DNA of 24,944 bases from a bacterium (GTDB lineage: Bacteria > Ratteibacteria > UBA8468 > B48-G9 > JAFGKM01), in assembly GCA_029548585.1 (NCBI GenBank), contig JAKPNC010000188.1, forward strand, positions 1-24,944, given 5' to 3'. The notes beneath the pieces are model-generated. The model was not told the DNA's origin and made no database searches. It saw nothing but the letters and a program-made list of their open reading frames with translations. Below are positions 1 through 7,759 of the stretch, in pieces. The translations under genes and the position numbers were made by a program. The stretch's first letter is position 1. Every line of letters starts with the position of its first letter.

Positions 1-1
1 A

Positions 2-2740
2 CGGGGCAAGGACGAATTAAACAATCTTGTGACCGGAAACAGTTATGTGTGGGTGACAGGAAAGGGATATCCGGTCACATGGTCCGGAAGCAGGCAGATT
101 GAGGTTATCCTTGACAGGGAGAAATACAAGGCCGGTGATACCGTAACGGTTCTCGTAAACTCCGAGGTGGCCGACATACCCCTTCTCTTCAGCCTGGAAC
201 GGTCGAAAATATACCGGCAGCAGGTAGTCCGGCTTGAAGGACATTCGGGGCTCTTTGAGTTCAAGGTTGAGAAAGAACATATCCCCAACCTCTATTTCAC
301 CGTCACCGGTGTTCACGGCAAGAAATATTACACGTCAAGCAGGGTGATAAACATCTCGCCGGAAGAATATTTTCTGAACGTGGATATAAAAACCGACAGG
401 GGAAAATACCTGCCCGGCGAGAAAGCGAGATACGGGATTACGACGAAAGATTTCAAGGGGACACCGGTCCCGGCAGAGATTTCCTTCGGGTTGGTTGACG
501 AATCAATCTACGCTGTGTCAGACGAAATGGTCCCGCGGATAGAGGACTTTTTCTACGGGAAAAAACCCAACACGACAGCATCTTCTTATTCATTCTACGA
601 ATGGCTCTATGCCGGTGCCGGCAAGGACGGACTTGCCGACGGAATAAGAAGAAATTTCAGGGATACGGCGTACTGGAAACCGTACATTATCACAGGCAGA
701 GACGGGTTCGCAAGCCTTGATATCACGCTTCCCGACAACCTTACTACATGGCGCGCAACCGCAAGAGGCGTCACGGCGGAAACGCTCGCGGGAACGGCCG
801 TGCAAAAAGTGATATCTTCAAAACCCCTTGTGGCAAGGCTGATAACGCCTCGTTTTTTCGTGGAAGACGACAGGCTTTTCATAACCGGGGTAATACACAA
901 TTACACTGAAGAAACCCTTGCGCTGGAAGCCGGTTTGTCGGCGGAAGGAATTGAAATCCTTGATGCGCCGTCCAGGCGGATACAGGTTCCCGCAGGCGGT
1001 CAGGCAACAATAAACTGGCAGGTGAAAGCCGGCAACGGAGAAAAAGCCGTTATATCTCTCAAGGCATTATCCGAAAAGGCAGAAGACGCCATGGAATTGA
1101 CGCTGCCCATACTGCCATACGGCCAGGAGGTGTTCCGGTCAAGAAGCGGCGAGGTTGACCCGGTATCGTCGGATACCTTTTTCATGTCCTCCTCCGCGGT
1201 ACCCCGCACGGTAAAACTGGAAACTTTCATCTATCCTTCGATTGCGTCAGGTTTATTCCGAAACCTTGATTACCTTGCAAGGTATCCTTACGGATGCGTC
1301 GAGCAGACGATGAGCAGGTTTATTCCCCTCGTATACGTTGCCTCAACTCTCAGGAAAGCGGGGATCGAAGACCTTTCTTTCCTTGCAGACGACGCGGAAA
1401 AATTCAAAAAGATGCTCCTGGAAATGCCGGACATGGTCAGAACCGGGCTCTCCCGCCTGTATGCAAGCCAGAACGGCGACGGCGGCTGGGGATGGTGGAC
1501 AAGGGATACCAGCAGGCCCTATACAAGCGCTTATGTTTTGTACGGGCTTTCTTTCGCAGGGAAGACAGGATACGGCGTCGACGCGGAAAGGATGAAAAGG
1601 GCGAAAACCTTTCTTAAAGGAATTCTTGAAAAAATAGATAATCCCGATGAAAGAACCTACATTCTTTTTGCCCTTTCGCAGTCAGGGGAAATACTGAAAA
1701 AAGAGATTGAAGAAATCTATGAAAAAAGGGCGGAGATTAATTCTTATTCTCTTTCACTGCTTACCCTTATTTATTCGGAACAGAAAGACAATGCAAGGGC
1801 CGCGGAACTTCTTGAAGAACTGTATGGAAGAAAATCCAGTCTCACCTCGTCCATGTCGTTCTGGAAAACGGAAAAAGAAGGATATTACAACTGGACAAAC
1901 AACGACATAGAGACGACCGCGTGGGCATTGAAAGCCACCCTGGCAGTCGATCCCCGCAGGGAAGAAATCCCCGGCATCATCAGATACCTGCTCTGGCGCG
2001 AGAAAGCAGGTTTCTGGCGGTCCACTAAAGATACCGCGGTATGCGTGCTTGCCCTGACGGATTTCCTCAGGGCGGGAGACGAGCTGTCCCCGGATTATAG
2101 TATATCCCTGACGGCAAACGGGAAAAAAGTAACAGATACAAAAGTGACAAAAGATACGCTGAAACAATTCTCAACCGTAATCCCGACTCCTGTCTCCATG
2201 CTTGATCCCGGCAGTCAGAATGCCCTTACCCTTTCAAAGGAAGGAAAAGGCGCGGCATATTACACCCACAATCTAAAGTATTTCGAGAAAGGATCTTTCA
2301 TCAAACCGATAAACGATGGATTCGGAGTCGACAGAAAATATTTCAAAATTTTAAAAGAGCCCAACGGACAGGGAGGTTATAAGGAAAGGCAGGAGGAGAT
2401 GGGAGATACCGTCAGGGTTGGAGATATCATCAAGGTACAGATAACTGTTACAGGCAAGGATGCCTACAGGTATATCATGGTTGAGGATATGCTTCCTGCG
2501 GGATGCGAAGTCACTGACCAGGAGGACCCGTACGGATGGTATGCGCGCAGGGAAGTCAGGGATGAAAAAGTGGCGTTTTTTGCCTTTTCTTTCGGAAGCG
2601 AAGAACAGGGATTCACTTATCTGCTGAGGGCCGAAACCCCGGGCAGGTACCACATGCTGCCGGCAAGGGCTTCAATGATGTACCTGCCGGAAATATGGGG
2701 ACAGTCAGCGGAAAACTTTCTTACAATTACGGAAAAATGA
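2..2740 (+). CDS. Alpha-2-macroglobulin family protein, 3' part (N-terminus outside window)
   Basis: The frame is open to the first base of the window, so this is the C-terminal ~912 residues of a longer gene; bacterial alpha-2-macroglobulins usually exceed 1500 residues. The GTG at 29 is merely the first in-frame start codon inside the window and is unlikely to be the real start. What is visible is an MG-domain stretch with the family-typical FGLVDESIYA, then an A2M domain around DTAYWKPYIITGRDG, then a thioester-domain motif YGCVEQ (Cys codon at 1295-1297, Gln at 1304-1306), followed by an alpha-helical toroid with repeated GGWGWW/NDIETTAWAL-like segments and a C-terminal receptor-type domain. 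The intact CxEQ means the covalent protease-trapping thioester should form. Family role (known): periplasmic or surface-anchored broad-spectrum protease trap. Its stop TGA overlaps the next gene's ATG, so the two are translationally coupled. Confidence 0.93.
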   Translation, partial: RGKDELNNLVTGNSYVWVTGKGYPVTWSGSRQIEVILDREKYKAGDTVTVLVNSEVADIPLLFSLERSKIYRQQVVRLEGHSGLFEFKVEKEHIPNLYFTVTGVHGKKYYTSSRVINISPEEYFLNVDIKTDRGKYLPGEKARYGITTKDFKGTPVPAEISFGLVDESIYAVSDEMVPRIEDFFYGKKPNTTASSYSFYEWLYAGAGKDGLADGIRRNFRDTAYWKPYIITGRDGFASLDITLPDNLTTWRATARGVTAETLAGTAVQKVISSKPLVARLITPRFFVEDDRLFITGVIHNYTEETLALEAGLSAEGIEILDAPSRRIQVPAGGQATINWQVKAGNGEKAVISLKALSEKAEDAMELTLPILPYGQEVFRSRSGEVDPVSSDTFFMSSSAVPRTVKLETFIYPSIASGLFRNLDYLARYPYGCVEQTMSRFIPLVYVASTLRKAGIEDLSFLADDAEKFKKMLLEMPDMVRTGLSRLYASQNGDGGWGWWTRDTSRPYTSAYVLYGLSFAGKTGYGVDAERMKRAKTFLKGILEKIDNPDERTYILFALSQSGEILKKEIEEIYEKRAEINSYSLSLLTLIYSEQKDNARAAELLEELYGRKSSLTSSMSFWKTEKEGYYNWTNNDIETTAWALKATLAVDPRREEIPGIIRYLLWREKAGFWRSTKDTAVCVLALTDFLRAGDELSPDYSISLTANGKKVTDTKVTKDTLKQFSTVIPTPVSMLDPGSQNALTLSKEGKGAAYYTHNLKYFEKGSFIKPINDGFGVDRKYFKILKEPNGQGGYKERQEEMGDTVRVGDIIKVQITVTGKDAYRYIMVEDMLPAGCEVTDQEDPYGWYARREVRDEKVAFFAFSFGSEEQGFTYLLRAETPGRYHMLPARASMMYLPEIWGQSAENFLTITEK

Positions 2741-3408
2741 ATAAACGGCTATGCCTGGCATGTGTTTTTCTAATGATCTGCGTAAACACCTTCTGCGAAG
2801 AGCAAAATAATCTTTTCCCTTTCAGATGGTCGTCATATACCACCTATTTCCAGGCAGGGCAGGAAAGGGCGAAAAATATAAGAATGGCCGTGGAAAAACT
2901 TGACGGTTTCATACTCCATCCCGGTTCGGAATTTTCTTTCAACGAAACGGTTACGTGGCGGATACCCCGTGACACGTTCGGATACGCGCCCGCCATAATA
3001 GACGGAAAACTTCTTCCCGCACCCGGAGGTGGGCTCTGCCAGGTATCCTCGACCCTTTACGCGGCGGTTCTTGCCGCGGGTCTGTCCGTCACCGAGAGGA
3101 AAAACCATTCAAGTACCGTGGGATATATTTCACCGGGACTGGATGCAACGGTTTCGTCTACTGATAACATAGACCTCAAATTCTGCAACAGGAACAGTCT
3201 TCCGTTTATAATAAGAGCGGAAATGAAAGACGGATCCCTGTCAGTTGTCTTATTATCCAGCTCCCCCCCTGGCAGGGAAGTCAATGTTTCAGTCAGCATC
3301 GATGAAACAAAGGGCCCTTGTATTAGCGTGATAACAACCCGCAGAACTCTTTCTGAAAACGGAGTTCCGGAAATAGAGATAATATCGCGTGACGAGTATA
3401 TCCGTTGA
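2737..3408 (+). CDS. VanW-domain secreted protein
   Basis: A 223-residue protein. The start chosen is the ATG at 2737, which forms an ATGA overlap with the upstream alpha-2-macroglobulin stop; the 14 extra in-frame codons before it would lie inside that gene. Residues 1-19 (MNKRLCLACVFLMICVNTF) look like a signal peptide, so the product is probably exported. The body carries the VanW-family core: HPGSEFSFNETV, then GYAPAIIDGKL, then the hallmark GGGLCQVSSTLY followed by ERKNHS. VanW proteins were first seen beside vancomycin-resistance genes and are widespread, but their biochemical function is unknown; a cell-wall or envelope role is only assumed. Coupling to the alpha-2-macroglobulin suggests a shared periplasmic job. 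Family assignment is firm, function is not. Confidence 0.9.
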   Translation: MNKRLCLACVFLMICVNTFCEEQNNLFPFRWSSYTTYFQAGQERAKNIRMAVEKLDGFILHPGSEFSFNETVTWRIPRDTFGYAPAIIDGKLLPAPGGGLCQVSSTLYAAVLAAGLSVTERKNHSSTVGYISPGLDATVSSTDNIDLKFCNRNSLPFIIRAEMKDGSLSVVLLSSSPPGREVNVSVSIDETKGPCISVITTRRTLSENGVPEIEIISRDEYIR

Positions 3409-3433
3409 TATTCTTCACATTTCACAGTATATT
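3405..3433 (+). promoter_or_regulatory. Candidate sigma70-type promoter for the 129-aa orphan
   Basis: TTGATA (3405-3410), a 17-base spacer, then TATATT (3428-3433): each hexamer matches the consensus at 5 of 6 positions. The -35 overlaps the stop codon of the VanW gene. Transcription would start near 3440, inside the AGGAAGGG ribosome-binding site of the next gene, giving a very short leader. Confidence 0.45.
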
Positions 3434-3451
3434 AAAAGGAAGGGATGAAAA

Positions 3452-3841
3452 ATGCCAGAAGAAATCAAAAGATACAGGATAAGGCCCAAAACATATCTGT
3501 GCCTTTACCCGGAGGAAGCCCTGTCTTCCGGAATAAGCACCTCGGAAGAAACTCTGGAAGAACTAACGCTGGTCATTTCCCAGGGTTTCGGCTATTCAAT
3601 GTATGCAGTACTTAAAAATCTTTCAGAAGAAAAACTCAGAGAAATTCCCATTCATGAAAGGGGAGAGAAGGTTTTTGAAAACAGGAGAGAAGCGGTAAAT
3701 TACATAAAACGCCAGGGCGGGGGAAATTTTTTATTATACGGCGTAACAGATTTAAAAATTTTTGATAGAAGAGAGGCCAAAATGGACGAAGAAAACTCTC
3801 TGAACGATACCATGGATGAATTGAAAAAGTTTAACGTTTAG
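3452..3841 (+). CDS. Hypothetical protein, 129 aa
   Basis: I do not recognise this family. The ATG at 3452 is preceded by a good ribosome-binding site (AGGAAGGG, 3438-3444 region). The product is soluble-looking with no signal peptide or membrane segment. It is rich in Glu, Lys and Arg, with a mixed alpha/beta pattern (ELTLVISQGFGYSMYAVL, NFLLYGVTDLKIF) and a charged, probably helical tail ending in MDELKKFNV. It stands between the VanW gene and the HAMP-like gene with a promoter-like sequence on either side, so it may be a single-gene transcript. Codon use matches the neighbours and nothing suggests decay. Real gene likely, function unknown. Confidence 0.75.
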   Translation: MPEEIKRYRIRPKTYLCLYPEEALSSGISTSEETLEELTLVISQGFGYSMYAVLKNLSEEKLREIPIHERGEKVFENRREAVNYIKRQGGGNFLLYGVTDLKIFDRREAKMDEENSLNDTMDELKKFNV

Positions 3842-3878
3842 TAACAGGAAACGGTTTTATGGCAGTATGGAGAAAAAT

Positions 3879-3907
3879 TTGACATTTTTTCGGCATTAAG
3901 ATAAAAT
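3879..3907 (+). promoter_or_regulatory. Strong sigma70-type promoter of the HAMP/prepilin-FecR/CHASE2 run
   Basis: TTGACA (3879-3884, perfect), 17-base spacer, TAAAAT (3902-3907, 5 of 6). The same arrangement, including the GATAAAATG context, recurs at 23364-23392. The start codon at 3919 lies only 12 bases past the -10 box, so the mRNA would have a leader of about 5 nt and essentially no Shine-Dalgarno sequence. Confidence 0.7.
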
Positions 3908-3918
3908 GTGGAAAAAAG

Positions 3919-4488
3919 ATGAAAACACACGGAAGATTTAAACTCTGGATTGAAAGAGAGATCCAGGTCAGGTTTGTTGTATATGCCATGATTTCGCTGG
4001 CCGTCGGGTGCATAATTGTAAGCATATCAACTTTCTACACTGTATGGATAGACGTGGGGGAAAAGATCCTTCACAACGATTCCGTCAACAACATATACAC
4101 GGCTTCCCTGAACAAGTTCGTAGCGGTCACGCTGGTAATGATCATCATTCTCGCATTTCTCGCAACCCTCGGGATGCTCATGCTGTCGCACAGGATAGCC
4201 GGCCCGGTATACAGGATAAAAAAGATACTTAAGGAACTCCAGGAAGGGAAGCAGCCCACATTCACCCTCAGGAAAGGGGATGCGCTCAGGTCTGTGGCCG
4301 AGGAAATTGAAAAACTTGCCGTTCAGCACAGGTCGATAGGCGAAAGCGCCCTCAGGGTGGTGGAAACCTGGAAGAACACGGAAGTAAAGGATATGAGCCT
4401 TAATCTCGCTCTCAAGGAGCTCGAAAACAGAATCATATACCTTTCGATAGAACAGGAAAAAAAAGGAGGGGCAAAAAATGTCGAATGA
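3919..4488 (+). CDS. Two-TM membrane protein with HAMP-like region
   Basis: A 189-residue inner-membrane protein. Two hydrophobic segments are evident, roughly residues 20-43 (VVYAMISLAVGCIIVS...) and 68-92 (VAVTLVMIIILAFLATLGML), separated by a short periplasmic loop. The second is followed directly by SHRIAGPVYRIKK, the proline-containing entry of a HAMP-like helix, then KELQEGKQPTFTLRKGD and a long helical, probably coiled-coil tail. There is no kinase, cyclase or methyl-accepting domain, so it is not a complete receptor. Small HAMP-only proteins of this type are common beside prepilin-like genes. It overlaps the downstream prepilin-FecR gene by 11 bases. Likely role (inference): transmembrane adaptor or signal relay for the two genes that follow. 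The near-leaderless start is unusual. Confidence 0.82.
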   Translation: MKTHGRFKLWIEREIQVRFVVYAMISLAVGCIIVSISTFYTVWIDVGEKILHNDSVNNIYTASLNKFVAVTLVMIIILAFLATLGMLMLSHRIAGPVYRIKKILKELQEGKQPTFTLRKGDALRSVAEEIEKLAVQHRSIGESALRVVETWKNTEVKDMSLNLALKELENRIIYLSIEQEKKGGAKNVE

Positions 4489-5428
4489 GAAAAGAGGGTT
4501 CAGTTTCGTTGAAGTCCTGATATTCTGTTTCATAACCGTCATACTGGGAACGCTTGTCGTAAGCATGCTTTCAAACTCCAGGGAATTCTCCCGGACGGTT
4601 GGCTGCATAAATAATATGAAGAACATAACACAGGCTATAGAGCAGTTCCAGGGAGATTTCAGGGAAACTCCCGCATCCCTCTCGGATCTCTACCCCAAGT
4701 ATATAACCAATAACAATATATTCAAGTGCCCCAACGACAGGGAAGAGGCCAACAGCTACGAACGCATCTACGTGGGGAGACCCAATACCGAGGCAGACGC
4801 ACACAAGATGTTTCTTGCCTGCAACAGGCACCACAAGGGCAACAAATCCGTAGTGGCATACCTCTCCTACGCGGTTGATATCAACCGGAACCACAAGGTT
4901 ACATGGGCAGGAATGCCCATAGAATATGGCCAGCTCTGCAACCCCGGGGTCATGGCCTTCGCAGACGGAACCAGGGTGGACATCAAGTCTGGCACGGCGG
5001 CCCCCCTTGCATCCTTCACTGGCAACCGGGACAACATCTACAGCATTATATACGTGCCTGACAAGACTAACACCACTCTTGAAATATCTCACAGCGGGGA
5101 TTCCATGTTCGAGATAGTAACGCCTGCCGTGATAGCCGGTGTTGAGGGAACCGAGTTCAAGGTTACGACAATGTGGTTGGAAAACAGCGAGGGTTCTCCG
5201 GTCAGCACCACCAAGGTAGACGTGACGGGAGGAGCTGTAGTTGTCCAGGACAGAACCAATCCCGCTGAGGTAAGAATTGACAACACGATCGTCCAGCCAC
5301 CCTTCAACGCCCTGGGATGGAGAGACGATGAACTGCCGCCCGGCCTCCAGGAAGAAGATCAAAACCACCCCGGAAGGCGCAACTTCGTCTCAAGGCGACC
5401 CAAGAAACTCGGATTTTCCTGGCACTGA
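4478..5428 (+). CDS. Prepilin-type N-terminus fused to FecR-like domain
   Basis: A 316-residue protein with an excellent ribosome-binding site (AAGGAGGGG) inside the end of the preceding gene. Residues 1-30 are a class III prepilin signal: a short basic leader ending in Gly, cleavage before FSFVEVLIF with Glu at mature position 5, and a hydrophobic helix. Next comes a pseudopilin head typical of H-X9-DG/DUF1559-like substrates, with CINNMKNITQAIEQF and FKCPND containing two cysteines. From about residue 200 the sequence is FecR-like: FEIVTPAVIAGVEGTEFKV followed by TTKVDVTGGAVVV. The tail (residues ~280-316) is basic and proline-rich. FecR domains are periplasmic signal-transmitting modules; a prepilin signal would anchor this one to the inner membrane or assemble it into a pilus-like fibre. 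Each part is recognisable; the combined function is inferred. Confidence 0.85.
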   Translation: MSNEKRGFSFVEVLIFCFITVILGTLVVSMLSNSREFSRTVGCINNMKNITQAIEQFQGDFRETPASLSDLYPKYITNNNIFKCPNDREEANSYERIYVGRPNTEADAHKMFLACNRHHKGNKSVVAYLSYAVDINRNHKVTWAGMPIEYGQLCNPGVMAFADGTRVDIKSGTAAPLASFTGNRDNIYSIIYVPDKTNTTLEISHSGDSMFEIVTPAVIAGVEGTEFKVTTMWLENSEGSPVSTTKVDVTGGAVVVQDRTNPAEVRIDNTIVQPPFNALGWRDDELPPGLQEEDQNHPGRRNFVSRRPKKLGFSWH

Positions 5429-5450
5429 TCCTTAATGGCCTGTACATCAA

Positions 5451-7739
5451 GTGATGAAAGGTATACTGGCAAGAATACTGTATTCCCTCCTTTTGGCCCT
5501 TTCGGTGGTATTTTTTTTTCAGAAAGGTTACCTTGAAAAAGCCGAACTGGTATTTTACGACTGGCGGCTCAGCAGATTCGCGGAAGAATCTTCGCCCGTT
5601 GCTCCCATGGTGATAGTGGGGGCGACCGAAAATTTCCAGATGAAAACGGGCCAACCCCTTTCAAGAAAATCCTATGACCTGCTTCTGAGCAAACTTGAAA
5701 AGGGAAACGCGGGAGTCATAGGCTTCGATATATTTTTCCCGCATGCAGACGATACAGACACTGCGAACCTCATTTCCTCGATAAAACGCTCTGAAAAAGT
5801 TGTGCTTCCCGTATTCTCACCGGTAAAGCTGGAAAACAGAAATGGCATATTCTACCCTACCAGCGAGATAAGAAGCAGTTCTGACCAATTCAATTCTGCG
5901 GCGGCTTCTCTCGGCCACATAAATGTTTTCCCTGACAGGGACCAGGTGGTAAGAAAGATCCCGGCCTTCATCCAGCACGGGAAAACAAAATTTCCCCAGA
6001 TATCCCTCGAGATGGCCAGGATATACCAGGGAAAAGAGAACCTTATTTTCAGACATCCCCGCCTTATCCGGCCTCCGGCAGGCAACATCCCGGTAAACCT
6101 GGACGGGACAATTTACATAAGGATGCTCTCACAAAACGAGATCAAAAAGTATTTCATCCCATTCGAGGATGTCCTCGTGGGAAAGTACCCTGAGAAGAGG
6201 TTTAGCAACAAGGTTGTCATAATCGGGCAGACCATAGTGGGCGCAAAGAACGCAGACCTCATCCCCACGGCCCTCGGCACTCAGTTCGGAGTACTGGTCC
6301 AGGCATCCTGCCTGCATAACGCGTTAACCGGCGGATACATATACCGGCTCGACACTTTCACCGTATCTCTGATCATGCTTCTATGGGCCGTGGTAACGGG
6401 CATAATGTTATTCTCCCCCATAACTTCTCTCAACACGTTCTCCCTCCTTGCTTCCGGGGGAGCGCTTGCCTTCGTATCCACCAGGGTAATGGAAAGGTAC
6501 GGGTTATTCCTCGATACTGTACCCTTTTTTGTCATTTCCATCTCCTTGTACTTTTCGTCTGTGATGTACTCCCTGATAATGGCCCTTAAAAGAGTAATAA
6601 GTAAAGAGAGCGCCCTCAAGGTTCTCGGCGATGTCGAAAGAGAAATAACCAACATGCTGAGCCCCGGAGAATTCTCCTCCGGCGCCAGTGGGACGGTCTT
6701 CTCGGATTTTGAAGGGGAGGCCCTGGTCAAACAGACCCCGGAAATAACTCTCAAAACCATCCTGGCATCAGTCGGCATACAGCATGGCGCCCTCGTGATC
6801 TCTTCCTCTCCGGGCAAGTACCAGGTCATAGCGGAAGAAGGTGACACCACTTCAAAACCGGAGGTGGCGGAATCGGTGAGAGAAGCGCTCAAGAAGAAAG
6901 AACCCCTTATTCTCAACAGGATACGTCCGTCAAGCGGGCTGTCCCGGTACGGGATAAGGAACATTCTATTCCTGCCTGTTATATCCCATCCGACTCTCAA
7001 GGTTCTCGGGGTATTCATAAATAAGGAATACGCTCCGTTTTCAAAAAATTCATACTTTTCAAAAGATGATCTTCCGGTAATAAGCTCCCTTGCCCTCCAG
7101 TCCCTGATAGCAATACAGAATGCCAGGCTCAATATTACACTTAAGGAGACCCAGCTTGAAAGCATATTCCGCCTATCTGTTGCAATAGAATACAGGGACA
7201 GGGAAACCGGTATGCACATACACAGGGTAAGCGAATATGCCGGCATAATAGGGGAAAACATCGGATTGAGAAGCAACGAGATAGAGCTTATTAAGAGCGC
7301 CATGCCTCTGCATGACATAGGCAAGATAGCGATCCCCGACAGGGTTCTGCTTAAACCCGGCAAGCTGACGGAGGAAGAAAGGGAGATAGTCAAGAAACAC
7401 CCGGTTTTGGGCGCAAGTATACTGGAGGGTTCAAAATCGCTCGTGTTAAAGGTTTCAGAGATAATAGCCCTATACCACCACGAAAAGTATGACGGCACGG
7501 GTTACCCTTTCGGACTGAAAGGAAACGGCATACCCCTTTACGGAAGGATAGCCTCTATAGCCGACATATTTGACGCTCTTTCATCAAAAAGGATCTACAA
7601 GGAAGCTATGAGTTACCAGGAAAGCAAATCCCTTCTCATAAAAGAATCCGGAACGACCTTCGATCCGCGGCTTGTCCAGTCTTTCCTCAAGGACGAACCG
7701 AGGATAAAAAAGGTAATGGAAACGTACAGGGAAAACTGA
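5451..7739 (+). CDS. CHASE2-GAF-HD-GYP cyclic-di-GMP phosphodiesterase
   Basis: A 762-residue sensory enzyme. An N-terminal TM helix (about residues 5-24) precedes a periplasmic CHASE2 domain (about 25-295; VFYDWRLSRF and GVIGFDIFFPHADD are characteristic). Three closely packed TM helices follow (about 300-380), then a cytoplasmic GAF-like domain (about 400-560) and a C-terminal HD-GYP domain. The catalytic HD pair is H621-D622 (LHDIGKIAIPDR) and the signature is HHEKYDGTGYP with GYP at 684-686, so the metal-binding residues appear intact. HD-GYP enzymes hydrolyse c-di-GMP to pGpG or GMP. The start is GTG 5451 or ATG 5454, with no clear Shine-Dalgarno; it follows the prepilin-FecR gene by 22 bases. 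FecR and CHASE2 proteins are often neighbours, so the upstream product is a plausible periplasmic input. Confidence 0.93.
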   Translation: MMKGILARILYSLLLALSVVFFFQKGYLEKAELVFYDWRLSRFAEESSPVAPMVIVGATENFQMKTGQPLSRKSYDLLLSKLEKGNAGVIGFDIFFPHADDTDTANLISSIKRSEKVVLPVFSPVKLENRNGIFYPTSEIRSSSDQFNSAAASLGHINVFPDRDQVVRKIPAFIQHGKTKFPQISLEMARIYQGKENLIFRHPRLIRPPAGNIPVNLDGTIYIRMLSQNEIKKYFIPFEDVLVGKYPEKRFSNKVVIIGQTIVGAKNADLIPTALGTQFGVLVQASCLHNALTGGYIYRLDTFTVSLIMLLWAVVTGIMLFSPITSLNTFSLLASGGALAFVSTRVMERYGLFLDTVPFFVISISLYFSSVMYSLIMALKRVISKESALKVLGDVEREITNMLSPGEFSSGASGTVFSDFEGEALVKQTPEITLKTILASVGIQHGALVISSSPGKYQVIAEEGDTTSKPEVAESVREALKKKEPLILNRIRPSSGLSRYGIRNILFLPVISHPTLKVLGVFINKEYAPFSKNSYFSKDDLPVISSLALQSLIAIQNARLNITLKETQLESIFRLSVAIEYRDRETGMHIHRVSEYAGIIGENIGLRSNEIELIKSAMPLHDIGKIAIPDRVLLKPGKLTEEEREIVKKHPVLGASILEGSKSLVLKVSEIIALYHHEKYDGTGYPFGLKGNGIPLYGRIASIADIFDALSSKRIYKEAMSYQESKSLLIKESGTTFDPRLVQSFLKDEPRIKKVMETYREN

Positions 7740-7759
7740 GAGACTACCAGGAGAAACTA

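Noticed and set aside
6610..7016. Repeated CTCAAGGTTCTCGG in the HD-GYP gene (two copies).
   Set aside because: Both encode the peptide LKVLG in frame; this is codon-level coincidence rather than a DNA repeat.
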